Part shown: positions 51,267 through 60,923 of the stretch, piece by piece | Position numbering within the stretch: the stretch's first letter is position 1 | Layout: each line of letters opens with the position of its first letter | Origin: an uncultured Duncaniella sp. | GTDB lineage: Bacteria; Bacteroidota; Bacteroidia; Bacteroidales; Muribaculaceae | Assembly: GCF_910578445.1 (NCBI RefSeq) | Contig: NZ_CAJTQC010000018.1 | Location: 1-61,229, forward strand | Reading direction: 5' to 3' | DNA length: 61,229 nt | The notes under the pieces: model-generated | Told to the model about the DNA's origin: nothing | What the model saw: only the letters and a program-made list of their open reading frames with translations | The model's database searches: none | Made by a program: the position numbers and the translations under genes

Positions 51267-53138
51267 ATGAAACACTATATCAGGACTATTGTGCCGATTG
51301 CCTCTCTGATTGTTGCAATGGCCTCATGTACCGAAATCAACGACTATCCAGACGGCTCGATAAAGTTTGATGAAATTTTCCAAAGCGAAATTCAGACGGC
51401 AGGATGGCTCAACAATTGCTATTTGCCGATGACGAGTGCTTCGTTTGGTTCGGCCTATGGAACAAACAAGTCTTTCCTTGATGCCGCTACAGACAACGCC
51501 CATGATGTCGACGATGTTGAAGGTGGTCCTATGGCACAGTGGAACAATGGCCTCGCTACCATTTCCAACAATCCACTTACAGCTCTCGATAAATGGGAAA
51601 CATACTATGAAGGTATTGCCAACTGTAATATCCTTATCCACAATATCGATAATGCCTATATCCTTGAAGATGGCAATCGCCGGCGCTATCGTGCAGAGGC
51701 TTTCGGTCTGCGTGCCTACTATTATCTCCAGCTCGCAAAAATCTATGGGGGCGTTCCTCTGATTCTTGATCAGAAAGATGATTCCGACTACGATTACTCA
51801 AAGGTGCGTCCTGCAAGCTTTTCCGATGTAGTGCGTCAGATCATTTCCGATTGTAACGAGGTGCTTGCCTGCGACTACATCGACTGGCGTTCAGGGTCAT
51901 CCGACAGCGACCTGAAGCGAATCAATAAGGCCATTGTCAGCGCTATTATGTCGGAAGCTGCGCTCTATGCCGCATCACCCCTCAATAATGACGGTTCAAT
52001 CTCATGGGCGGATGCCGCTGAAATATGCAAGACAACTCTTGATGACTGCGTGAGAAACGGATATGCGCTTTTCACCACTTCGCCTTCAGCGTCTGATAAC
52101 GAAAATCTTATATCGAACTGTGCCTATGACCTCCTTTTTCAGCGGAAACCTGATGTCAACGGCACAAACGACAAGGAAACCATACTTGGAATCTCGCAGT
52201 GTAACGTGTGGCAATACAACGCCGCTCCTATCCTTGCCGGACATCTCCGGGCCGGTTCGTGCCCTTCTCAGGAGCTGATTGACTCCTATGAGACCATCGA
52301 CGGCAAGCTTCCCATACTCGGCTACTCTGATTCCGATCACATGCAGCCAATCATCAATCCCGAGGCCACTCTCTACGATGAGAGCGATCCCTATGCAAAC
52401 CGTGACCCGCGCCTCAAGTCGACCGTCTACTACAACGGTGCTCACGTCCATCTTCTTGACAACCGTCCCCAGCCCACCATCTACACCGGTGAGGGTTCGA
52501 AATACAATGCCTCAATGACAAATATCCTCTATACCCGCACAGGATATTATCTACATAAATATTTCAACATCACGTCGTCGCGTACGGCACAGATGGACGG
52601 TTATTACCGAGTCTATCGTCTCGCAGAGCTTTATCTCAACTATGCCGAGGCGGCCAACGAGGCTTCTGTCGCTTCAACCGCACCAAATGATGCAGTCGAT
52701 GCTGTCAACGCTGTCCGTACACGTGTCGGGATGCCCCGTATCCCCTATGGCATAAGCAAGGATGATTTCCGCATACGTGTCCGCAACGAGCGCCGTGTCG
52801 AATTGGCCTTTGAGGATCATCGTTTCTTTGATGTCCGTCGCTGGAGGATTCTTGAAGAGACCGGCGTCGTAACCGGTATGCAACCTGTAGGTGAAACAGT
52901 TACAAAACTCGCATTCAATTCAAACGGTGATCTCGATTTTGACCGCGATGAGAATGGCAATTTTATTCCCGATCCTGAAAACGGAATAGAATATCGTACA
53001 TGTACCGGTTACCGGCGTTATGTCGTGAATCATCGCACTGCCACTACCGATAAATTTCTCCGCTGCCCCGTTCCCGGCAAGGAAGCCACTGCCCTCCAGT
53101 TGGCTACCGGCCAGAATTTCCAGAATCCGGGTTGGTGA
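51267..53138 (+). CDS. SusD/RagB family glycan-binding lipoprotein 2
   Basis: A 623-residue SusD paralogue with lipobox MASC (Cys 21) followed by TEIND. It shows AFGLRAYYYLQLAKIYGGVP (about 145-164), YRLAELYLNYAEAANEAS (about 450-467) and RNERRVELAFEDHRFFDVRRW (about 505-525), the normal SusD signature order. It should form the lid of SusC2 and bind a related or differently sized fragment of the same glycan. Confidence 0.94.
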   Translation: MKHYIRTIVPIASLIVAMASCTEINDYPDGSIKFDEIFQSEIQTAGWLNNCYLPMTSASFGSAYGTNKSFLDAATDNAHDVDDVEGGPMAQWNNGLATISNNPLTALDKWETYYEGIANCNILIHNIDNAYILEDGNRRRYRAEAFGLRAYYYLQLAKIYGGVPLILDQKDDSDYDYSKVRPASFSDVVRQIISDCNEVLACDYIDWRSGSSDSDLKRINKAIVSAIMSEAALYAASPLNNDGSISWADAAEICKTTLDDCVRNGYALFTTSPSASDNENLISNCAYDLLFQRKPDVNGTNDKETILGISQCNVWQYNAAPILAGHLRAGSCPSQELIDSYETIDGKLPILGYSDSDHMQPIINPEATLYDESDPYANRDPRLKSTVYYNGAHVHLLDNRPQPTIYTGEGSKYNASMTNILYTRTGYYLHKYFNITSSRTAQMDGYYRVYRLAELYLNYAEAANEASVASTAPNDAVDAVNAVRTRVGMPRIPYGISKDDFRIRVRNERRVELAFEDHRFFDVRRWRILEETGVVTGMQPVGETVTKLAFNSNGDLDFDRDENGNFIPDPENGIEYRTCTGYRRYVVNHRTATTDKFLRCPVPGKEATALQLATGQNFQNPGW

Positions 53139-53291
53139 TATATACCTTCCGACTATTGAACAGTCCCTTTCCTTGATATGAATGACAACTTCCGGAGCAC
53201 TGCTCCTGTGATAGTTCAATCAAAGGATAATCAAACCTCAACATCAAACTCAGTTCCAAACTACAAATCATTAACCTTAAAACAAATTATT

Positions 53292-54470
53292 ATGAACTTA
53301 AAATCTTTACTATCGCTGGCTTGTTTAGCAGCTACACTTCAGGCATCGGCTGTCTATCCGATCTATTTCCGCGACTCCGGCAACATCGTCGATAATAAAA
53401 TAGTTCCTGAAAACGGTGGTCATATGGAATATCCCATTGACGAAAACGGTAAGCCTATTTTTGACGAAGACGGCGCTATCACTGTGACGACCAATGCTTA
53501 TGCCGATGGCGGTGTATGGCTTCGTACCCAGAAGCTCACATCTCCGTGCCCGATGGAATATACCATCCTCGCATTCGAATACAAGACAAACCGTCAGATT
53601 AACAACCTCGTTGTATTCCAGCACGAATATAACAACATCTATATCGATCAGGCTCATGGTCCGTTACTCCTTGTTTCTGATGAATATCAGACCGTCTACA
53701 TGCCGATCGTCCGTAATAACCAGTGGGGTAGTGAGAGCGACTATGCCAAGAACTACTTCTGGATTTCTACCAACGATGCCAACAAGGCTGAAGGTTGGGC
53801 TCTTACAGTGAAGAATATCCGTCTTATGACCATTGAAGAAGCAACTGCCGAGTGCAAGAATCAGGCAACTGCCGGTGATGTTCTTGACGCATTCTCTCTT
53901 CCCAACGCCGATTTTTCAAAAGACTTCGATCCCGACATGGACGGTGGCAGTGACATCTACGTCCGTTCAGGTGGCAATCCTATCCTCCAGTCTTCAAACC
54001 TTGTAAGACCTCTTCCCGAAGGTTGCACAACATTCTGCTTTGATTATAAGCTCACAGGAGAATCCTTTGCTCCGAAAGTGTATCTCCACAAAAAGCTTGA
54101 TTACACTGATATGACTGTCGTTGCTGCTACCGAAAATCTTGAAGGAACTCCTGAAGAGGAAATATATGAAGCTGATTGGAAGACCATTAAATTCGATCTT
54201 TCCAAGGAAATCAATCAGATTGGTTTTGCGTCTGTCTTCGGCAGCAACCATTTCCTTTGGGTACAGTGCACAGGTCTTCCCGAAACTTCGATGCTTTGGG
54301 TCAAGAATGTCCGCTGGATTAATGCCACCCAGTCAGGTATTGAGGATATTACAATTGCTCCCGAACGTCCTGCCGACGACCGCATCTTCAACATTATGGG
54401 TGTAGAGTGCAAAGCTCCTCTCGCCCCCGGTATCTATATCCAGAACGGCAAGAAGTTTATTGTAAAATAA
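53292..54470 (+). CDS. probable surface glycan-binding protein with tandem beta modules and type IX-like tail
   Basis: A protein of about 392 residues in the position where SusE/F or SGBP genes follow SusD. The ATG at 53292 gives a clean signal peptide (about 1-20); a longer frame from 53178 would bury it. Two beta-sandwich modules (about 25-190 and 195-345) repeat the same pattern: a hydrophobic FEYK/FDYK strand, a Trp-Lys-Thr or equivalent turn, and an end strand WALTVKNIRL or MLWVKNVRWI. The tail (about 358-392, RPADDRIFNIMGVE and GIYIQNGKKFIVK) is nearly the same as that of the next gene. I see no catalytic motif; glycan binding is inferred from position and fold pattern. Confidence 0.78.
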   Translation: MNLKSLLSLACLAATLQASAVYPIYFRDSGNIVDNKIVPENGGHMEYPIDENGKPIFDEDGAITVTTNAYADGGVWLRTQKLTSPCPMEYTILAFEYKTNRQINNLVVFQHEYNNIYIDQAHGPLLLVSDEYQTVYMPIVRNNQWGSESDYAKNYFWISTNDANKAEGWALTVKNIRLMTIEEATAECKNQATAGDVLDAFSLPNADFSKDFDPDMDGGSDIYVRSGGNPILQSSNLVRPLPEGCTTFCFDYKLTGESFAPKVYLHKKLDYTDMTVVAATENLEGTPEEEIYEADWKTIKFDLSKEINQIGFASVFGSNHFLWVQCTGLPETSMLWVKNVRWINATQSGIEDITIAPERPADDRIFNIMGVECKAPLAPGIYIQNGKKFIVK

Positions 54471-54526
54471 GCTGAAAAGATGCCTATAGGTTTGTCCGTT
54501 CATTAACCGGCAACCCAATTTAATTC

Positions 54527-54584
54527 ATATCGGGCGGAAGAACAATAAGAACCCCGTTTGTTTTTAGGTTCTTCTGTCCGATAT
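54527..54584 (+). terminator. terminator or attenuator inside the locus
   Basis: A 17-bp stem with two G-T pairs (54527-54543 with 54568-54584) is followed by a run of T and lies 56 bases after the binding-protein stop. It should reduce read-through into the 911-residue gene, so that transporter genes are made in excess over later ones. Confidence 0.6.
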
Positions 54585-54619
54585 ATTTTTAACCCCTCTT
54601 CCTCTCAACAAACAAACCC

Positions 54620-57355
54620 ATGAAAATCAGATTGCTTTTAATGGCTTTAGCCATTTCCTTGCCATTGATGTCCATGGCTCAGGGATATCCTATGACGATT
54701 GCCGAGATTCCGCTTACTTCAGGATTCTCGTCTGACTATGATGCCCAGACCGACACATGGACTCTGACATGTGAGAAAAATGATGGCGGTGCATACCTTC
54801 CGACTTTCCGACTCAACACCATTACAGAGGCAGTTCCTTCTCAATATACCGCTCTTTGTTTTGAATACCGTTCGACACATGACATCAGTAACATAGACAT
54901 GGTGATGTATAAGGTCTTTCTTGGTTCTGCAACGCGTACGCAGACGCTTGACCGTTCGATGACAGCCTCTGATGAGTGGAAAACATATCGTGTCGACCTC
55001 ACCACGCAGCGCACTGCCACCACCGTACGCTTCCTCAACAAAGCCGGACAGTATCAGGACATACGTTTCCCCGGTCTTCCTGTCGGGGGTGCGATTCAGG
55101 TGCGCAATATACGCTACGATGTAAACGAATTTCCTTTCAAGGATTTGAGTCTGAATGCTGATGCCGAAAACATAATCGAAGCTGAAGACTTTAACGGCGC
55201 GGCGGATACAAAGTCCGGACACTCTTCCCGTCAGAATCAGCTCCCCGCGCTTAATACCTTCTACCGACATCCGACAGGAAAGTATTTCCCTATCTATGCA
55301 TGGGGCTCTGTTGATTTTGAGGGTGGTAAAGGTGACGAAGCACCGGCTTTTCTCCAAAAGCAATATCAGGAACTATGGGACTGTGGTTTTACCATCACTC
55401 AGGGCACAGCGTGGCCCGGTGTCGATAAGGCTTTTCTTTTTGACGGCGAGGAAGTCAACGGGGTGAAAATAAATCTCCGCGAAGGGACTGAACTCAGCAT
55501 GATCTGCAAGGCCGGTCTCGGCAGTTATAGTGAAGTGCAGTCAACTGTCAATTCTGTCAAGAGTTCCGATCGTCTCGGTGGCTGGTTCATCATGGATGAG
55601 CCTCATCGCAAACATTTCCCTCAGATGACACAGAAAGTAAACTGGATACGGGAATTTGACACCGATCATATATTATATGGAAATCTCTTGAACATCAGTA
55701 CTGATATGTCGGCAATCGGCTTCACCAGTTATGATGAGTATGTCCACACCTTTATGCGCGAGGTCGGAACGGGTTTCATCAGTTATGACTACTATCCGGT
55801 CCGTCAGTATGACGATACGAAAGAAATCTATATCGAACCGGATTTTTTCAATAACCTTGAAGTCGTATCGAAGCTCGCAAAATACTATCGTACTTCTTTC
55901 TGGGCTTTCGCTCATTCCGTTGCATCAAACTGTGGCAAGGCAGGAGTGTCGTACCCGACACCGGAAGAGGATCATATGCGCGTTCAGATTTTCGGTAATC
56001 TTGCCTATGGTGCTCAGGGTGTACAGTATTTCACCTACAAATGTCCCAATCCGTATGACGGTTATGTGTATTACGATGCTCCCATTGATGTCAACAATGA
56101 GAAGACTCCGGTCTGGTATATGGTTCAGAACATAAACCGCGACATCCATGCTCTGACATGGGTATTCCTTGGCGCTGAATTCCTACGAGCGGGCCATACC
56201 AATGCCGAGACTCCGATGGGCTGCACCCGTCTGACCAAAGAAATGCTTCCCGAAGGAGTTAACTCGGTGACTTCTGACGGACAGGGTGTATGCGTGTCGA
56301 TGCTCAAAAACGGAACGAATCTTTTCATGATGGTGCTCAACGGCGATATCCACAACACTCAGAAAGTTACTATCGAGAAAGAAATTGCAGTTAAACGTGT
56401 CCTGATTGACGGCACTACTGAAGCCGACGCTGCCGGAACAAAGGAATATGAACTAAAGCCCGGCCGTTTCGTGCTCTATCTCGTGAGTGAGGATGAACCT
56501 GAGACAGATATTGCTGATGTCCCATTCTATGAGACATCTGAATATCGCGATGATGCTGACGATGTCTTTATCACTCATGACCAGCAGGCATCGGGAGGAC
56601 ACTATATCGCTGCGATGGGTGATCCGCGCTGGGACGGTTACTCTGCAATCATCCCTGCCGATGGCAACCGCACAATCTCGCGCGAGGAGGCTATCGCAAA
56701 CTGGGGTTCGGTGTTTAACTACACCATTACTGTCCCGGTCGATATGGATGTTGATATTTCAGTGAAGCATGCGGTTGATTGGAGCGAATACGGACGTGTC
56801 GCCTCGACAGGTGTCGCCCCGGGCTATCAGTATGCTATCGACGGCAATCCGTCTCTTAACTGGCCTAAACAGTATGCGGCCTCGATGATTCTTGCAATTG
56901 ACGGCAATGAGCTTACTCCTTTCAATCAGCCTTTGCGTCCCGCTGTTCCTGTTGTCTTTAGCGAGGATGGCGCTGAGTTCGAAGCAATTCTTGCTGACAA
57001 GGACCGTTGGATTTCTACAAAGGAAGCCGACGGTAGCACGTCGAACGTACTCTATTTCTGGCCTAAGTCCGGCAGCGATGACGGTCTGACTCCGGCCTAT
57101 AACGAAACTCCTGATTATCGCGACGTGAAACTTAAGGCCGGTACATATAAGCTGACCGTCACTTCGCTCTGCTATCCTTGGAATTTCGACAACCTGCTCA
57201 TCACGCCTGCAGGTGCTCAGAGCTCTATCGACATCATCGGAGAAGACGAGCGTCCTGCCGACAATCGCATCTTCAACCTTATGGGCATCGAATGCAGAGA
57301 ACCGCTTGCTCCCGGTATCTATATCTGTAACGGGAAAAAATTTATCGTGAAGTAA
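54620..57355 (+). CDS. TIM-barrel glycoside-hydrolase-like protein with type IX-like tail
   Basis: A 911-residue secreted protein (signal peptide about 1-20). Residues about 22-168 are a beta-sandwich of the same pattern as the binding protein upstream (FEYR strand, EWKTYRVDL, VRNIRY). Residues about 205-540 look like a (beta/alpha)8 hydrolase: ELWDCGFTITQG, GGWFIMDEP with acidic Asp326/Glu327, GFISYDYYPVRQ, FWAFAHSV and YGAQGVQYFTY, which resembles the GH42/GH5-like superfamily. A further beta-rich region (about 640-870) precedes a tail matching that of the upstream protein. I cannot place it in a numbered family. Confidence 0.75.
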   Translation: MKIRLLLMALAISLPLMSMAQGYPMTIAEIPLTSGFSSDYDAQTDTWTLTCEKNDGGAYLPTFRLNTITEAVPSQYTALCFEYRSTHDISNIDMVMYKVFLGSATRTQTLDRSMTASDEWKTYRVDLTTQRTATTVRFLNKAGQYQDIRFPGLPVGGAIQVRNIRYDVNEFPFKDLSLNADAENIIEAEDFNGAADTKSGHSSRQNQLPALNTFYRHPTGKYFPIYAWGSVDFEGGKGDEAPAFLQKQYQELWDCGFTITQGTAWPGVDKAFLFDGEEVNGVKINLREGTELSMICKAGLGSYSEVQSTVNSVKSSDRLGGWFIMDEPHRKHFPQMTQKVNWIREFDTDHILYGNLLNISTDMSAIGFTSYDEYVHTFMREVGTGFISYDYYPVRQYDDTKEIYIEPDFFNNLEVVSKLAKYYRTSFWAFAHSVASNCGKAGVSYPTPEEDHMRVQIFGNLAYGAQGVQYFTYKCPNPYDGYVYYDAPIDVNNEKTPVWYMVQNINRDIHALTWVFLGAEFLRAGHTNAETPMGCTRLTKEMLPEGVNSVTSDGQGVCVSMLKNGTNLFMMVLNGDIHNTQKVTIEKEIAVKRVLIDGTTEADAAGTKEYELKPGRFVLYLVSEDEPETDIADVPFYETSEYRDDADDVFITHDQQASGGHYIAAMGDPRWDGYSAIIPADGNRTISREEAIANWGSVFNYTITVPVDMDVDISVKHAVDWSEYGRVASTGVAPGYQYAIDGNPSLNWPKQYAASMILAIDGNELTPFNQPLRPAVPVVFSEDGAEFEAILADKDRWISTKEADGSTSNVLYFWPKSGSDDGLTPAYNETPDYRDVKLKAGTYKLTVTSLCYPWNFDNLLITPAGAQSSIDIIGEDERPADNRIFNLMGIECREPLAPGIYICNGKKFIVK

Positions 57356-57386
57356 ACGATTGAAAATCTCCACTCCCCTCAGGCAA

Positions 57387-57423
57387 AAGGGCATAATGTG
57401 CGATTCAAAGCCTTTATGCCCTT
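57387..57423 (+). terminator. terminator-like hairpin after the 911-aa gene
   Basis: AAGGGCATAA (57387-57396) pairs perfectly with 57414-57423, with a T-containing stretch after it. It lies 31 bases past the stop and would partly separate the phosphodiester glycosidase gene. Confidence 0.5.
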
Positions 57424-57471
57424 ATGCTGTCTTTTAGAAATAAAATTTGAATAATAAATTGAAGATTAACT

Positions 57472-59328
57472 ATGAGACTTGATAAATGTCTGTTAGGCGT
57501 CATGGCCGGTTGTTTGCTTACGTTTTCTTCTTATTTAAAGGCTGAAAATGTGACCATAGACGGCAAATCATATCAGATGGACCGACTGATTGAGCGACAG
57601 ATTGGACCGGGTACGACCTATCTGCGTCTGCGTTTTCCGGAGATACCTTTGAATGTCAACATGGTCATCACCGATATGACCAATGAATATGTGCGTGTCG
57701 AAAATTCCGTGGCCAATGAAAGTGCCAAGGGTACTGAGAAGATTGTCAGTGCCGCCTCGCGCCTTTCTGCACCGGGCCATAAAGCTATCGCCGGTCAGAA
57801 CGCCAACTTCTGGGCCGTGAGTTCGCAAAGTCCCGATGGTAAACTGTTTTCATCGCAGACGCGTAATGTCTCCATCCGTAATGGCAAGATGGTCACCGAG
57901 TGCAACATGTCTTCCGAGATGGCTTTCGGAGGACCGCTGCAAGTGACGGGACTTATGTCCGTATCGCCCGACAAGGAGGTTTATATTGACTATTGTCTCC
58001 CTTCGGTAGTGTTGCGCATTAATAATGGTATAGCGCTCTACACCGTCAGTCAGTGTAACAAGGGAGTCCACCCGGATGAGATTGGGATATATAACAGTTT
58101 CTATGGTGCGGAGACCAAATTTCGTCCGATTTCATCAGAGCTTGATGCTTCAGGATTCTATCAGCTTGCAGACGGTGGCGATGCGACAGAAGTCATCCTT
58201 GACCTCGCCGAAGGAGAGGAGTGGATTGGTGGCCGTTTCATCAATTTTACTGTCAAGGAAATCCGTAACGATGCCGGGACAGGGACTCTCGGGACTCACG
58301 ATCTCGCGATAGTTGGCCGTGGCAACGGACGCATAAAGCTTGCCAATGTCAAGGTGGGCGACACCGTTTCGCTTAAATATGCCTTTCAGTTCTCACCTTC
58401 GTCATCACCGGTCTATCCTCTCGTGGAGACAGCTATCGGCGGCAATCTGCTTATGATGCGCGACAGTGAGGTGCTTTCGCTTTGCGGAGCGTCTGACTAT
58501 GACAGCATGACATATTCCCGTTCACTCTACGGCACGTCTGACGATCACAAGACACTCTACATGATGGTAATCGACAAGTCGACAGATCCGATATATGGGA
58601 AATCAGCCGGACTCAGTACCGCCAAGGCTGCGCAGATAGCACGTCATTTCGGCTGCACGAACATGATGCAGTGCGACGGCGGTGGCTCGGCTGAGCTCTA
58701 TGTGACAGATGCCATAGTCAACAAGACAACTGAGTCTACGCCTCGCGCGGTTGCCAATTGTCTGATGGTATTCGATGATTCGCCTGTCGATACGGAGGTG
58801 TCGCGAGTCGAGATTGATTATCCCGGAGATGTGATATCGTTGCCTCTCGGAGCGACATTTACTCCCGAATTACTCCTCTATAACCACTACGGTTCATTGC
58901 TCGGGATTGTTTCGTCGGATTACGCACTCAAATGCTCCGATGGGGTGGGTGTAGTTGAAGGCAACACTTTGAAAGCCTCTTCTATCCCTGCATTCGGTAC
59001 GCTTACGGTCACTTATGGCGACAAAAGTGTGACGCGTCAGGTTTCAGTCGGAGGTGCGCTGTCGGCAATAGGCTCTGTCACCTCTGATAGCGACGAAGGT
59101 GTATTGACGTTGATTCCTTCGGTTGTATCTTCCGGATGGCCCGTCAAGATTGAATGTCCGCTCATGTCTGAGATTGAAATCTATAGTCTGACCGGACAGC
59201 TGATATTCCGACAGTCTCTGGACGATGTTGACAGCCACATGATTAATTCCCCCTTGACTCCGGGGATGTATATTGTAACTGCTGTATCTTCTAAAGGTCG
59301 CTTCTCGACGCGTCTTTATGTCGGGTAG
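57472..59328 (+). CDS. phosphodiester glycosidase family protein (NAGPA-like) with type IX-like tail
   Basis: A 618-residue secreted protein (signal peptide about 1-24). The central part (about 75-440) is a phosphodiester glycosidase domain of the NAGPA type, known in animals for removing GlcNAc from GlcNAc-1-phospho-mannose. Visible are AIAGQNANFW (about 103-112), the block ending in MQCDGGGSAELYV (Asp near 402) and TPRAVANCLMVF. Residues about 445-530 are Ig-like; the tail with IEIYSLTGQLIF and GMYIVTAVSSKGR resembles type IX sorting domains. It should cleave sugar-1-phosphodiesters outside the cell. The histidine phosphatase follows 53 bases later. Confidence 0.88.
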   Translation: MRLDKCLLGVMAGCLLTFSSYLKAENVTIDGKSYQMDRLIERQIGPGTTYLRLRFPEIPLNVNMVITDMTNEYVRVENSVANESAKGTEKIVSAASRLSAPGHKAIAGQNANFWAVSSQSPDGKLFSSQTRNVSIRNGKMVTECNMSSEMAFGGPLQVTGLMSVSPDKEVYIDYCLPSVVLRINNGIALYTVSQCNKGVHPDEIGIYNSFYGAETKFRPISSELDASGFYQLADGGDATEVILDLAEGEEWIGGRFINFTVKEIRNDAGTGTLGTHDLAIVGRGNGRIKLANVKVGDTVSLKYAFQFSPSSSPVYPLVETAIGGNLLMMRDSEVLSLCGASDYDSMTYSRSLYGTSDDHKTLYMMVIDKSTDPIYGKSAGLSTAKAAQIARHFGCTNMMQCDGGGSAELYVTDAIVNKTTESTPRAVANCLMVFDDSPVDTEVSRVEIDYPGDVISLPLGATFTPELLLYNHYGSLLGIVSSDYALKCSDGVGVVEGNTLKASSIPAFGTLTVTYGDKSVTRQVSVGGALSAIGSVTSDSDEGVLTLIPSVVSSGWPVKIECPLMSEIEIYSLTGQLIFRQSLDDVDSHMINSPLTPGMYIVTAVSSKGRFSTRLYVG

Positions 59329-59381
59329 GGGTGACTGGGAATTCAGATGTGATTTTTAATAATATTGAGGTGTCATAATTT

Positions 59382-60707
59382 ATGAATAGAGTTTTTATTT
59401 TTATGCTTGTTGTCTTGGCAGGCATCATGTTTTGTCATCAAGCCTCGTCGCAGACAATAGACCGTTATCAGGCCGGAAGTCAGTATTACGCTTATCCGGT
59501 GACTGATGATAATGTCCCTGCGCTTACGCCTGCCCCGGCGGGTTATGAAGCTTTTCATATGGAACACTATGGCCGTCATGGCAGCCGGTGGCTTACAGCC
59601 GATGAGCTTTATACAAAGCCGGTTGAATATCTCCGGCAGGCTTTGATGAAGGATAAACTTACAGAGAAGGGGAAATTTTTACTTCGTGAGCTTGAGAATA
59701 TAAGTCAGGCTGCAAAGAACCGGGCCGGCGAACTGACTCCGCTGGGTCATCGTCAGCACCGGCAGATAGCACGGCGCATGGCTAAAAATTTTCCTGAAAT
59801 ATATCGCAAGGGAAGCTATGTCAATGCCAACTCAACGGTTGTCATACGTTGTATCCTTTCAATGGCTAATGAAGTTGCCGAACTGCAGACAATCGAACCG
59901 GGGCTTAAAATTAACTTTGACGCATCTATGGCGACACAGAATACATTGAACTATAATCATCTTGATTCTAATGCCCAACAGTTAATTGCCAAGGCTACCT
60001 CTGAGGTGGCCAATGAGTTTGCCGGCCGTCCGAGGGATATTTCTTCGTTTATGGGATTAGTATTCAGCGATGAGGACTGGGCAAAGGATTCGATTGATAG
60101 CCGTGGCGTATTTAAATCTGTCTTTGAAGTGGCCGTTAATTCTCAAAGCCATGATAATCTCTATGATTTGTATGACTTTTTTACACCCAAGGAGTTGTCT
60201 GATGAATGGATCGAGCGTAATGCGGAGTGGTATGTGACGGCATGCAACACACCTTTGACATCAGGGCGTGTGCCATACTCCCAACGTTACTTATTGAGAA
60301 GTATAATTGAGGGCGCGGACTCGGCTGTAGTCTCAAAGCAGGTGGGAGCTAATTTGCGTTTCGGCCATGAATCTGTATTGTTGCCTTTGATTACGCTTAT
60401 GGAGATAAATAATGTTGACTACTCGACAGACAACATCGATATGTTGGCTCATAACTGGAGGAATTTTGAATTTTTCCCGATGGCTTCAAATATGCAGATT
60501 ATATTTTATCGTCCTATCCGTAAGGAAATAGACCATGACGGTTCGTTGCCGGAATCTGATGGTGATGTTTTAGTCAAGATACTTTTGAATGAAAAAGAAG
60601 TGCCGTTCCCTATAAAAACATCTTCTTATCCTTACTACAGGTGGGATGATGTGCGCTCATATTATGAGAGTAAACTTAATGCGTTTGAGAAGAAGTTTAT
60701 GGAATAA
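59382..60707 (+). CDS. secreted histidine acid phosphatase
   Basis: A 441-residue histidine-type phosphatase with a signal peptide (about 1-24). The phosphate-binding and nucleophilic motif is EHYGRHGSRW, with Arg65, His66 and Arg69. The proton-donor region reads RFGHES (near 329-330), a His-Glu pair where many acid phosphatases have His-Asp, similar to inositol-polyphosphate phosphatases. It could hydrolyse phosphomonoesters from phytate or, given its neighbour, those uncovered by the phosphodiester glycosidase. It is the last gene of the locus, before a terminator. Confidence 0.88.
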   Translation: MNRVFIFMLVVLAGIMFCHQASSQTIDRYQAGSQYYAYPVTDDNVPALTPAPAGYEAFHMEHYGRHGSRWLTADELYTKPVEYLRQALMKDKLTEKGKFLLRELENISQAAKNRAGELTPLGHRQHRQIARRMAKNFPEIYRKGSYVNANSTVVIRCILSMANEVAELQTIEPGLKINFDASMATQNTLNYNHLDSNAQQLIAKATSEVANEFAGRPRDISSFMGLVFSDEDWAKDSIDSRGVFKSVFEVAVNSQSHDNLYDLYDFFTPKELSDEWIERNAEWYVTACNTPLTSGRVPYSQRYLLRSIIEGADSAVVSKQVGANLRFGHESVLLPLITLMEINNVDYSTDNIDMLAHNWRNFEFFPMASNMQIIFYRPIRKEIDHDGSLPESDGDVLVKILLNEKEVPFPIKTSSYPYYRWDDVRSYYESKLNAFEKKFME

Positions 60708-60766
60708 TAACGTGATTTTGTAATGGCTCATGTAGGTTTCCATTGACGTAGACCGGTCAAAATAAA

Positions 60767-60811
60767 AACAGAGGCAGTGCCGTAAACCATTATTACGACA
60801 CTGCTTCTGTT
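60767..60811. terminator. terminator at the end of the glycan locus
   Basis: AACAGAGGCAGTG (60767-60779) pairs with 60799-60811 with one G-T pair; the loop has 19 bases. It lies 59 bases past the phosphatase stop and may also serve the minus-strand gene to the right. The rest of the 216-bp gap shows nothing. Confidence 0.65.
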
Positions 60812-60923
60812 GATTATGAGAGATTTACATTGAAAATGATAACTTTATACTCCTCCTCGTTGAAGAATGGATTATATACCTGATATTAGCAAGTTATACG
60901 TATGTCAATCTATTGTATAGGGA

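Noticed and set aside
53178..53291. Longer start for the binding protein at 53178
   Set aside because: It would place 38 polar residues before a clean signal peptide. The start at 53292 is far more likely.
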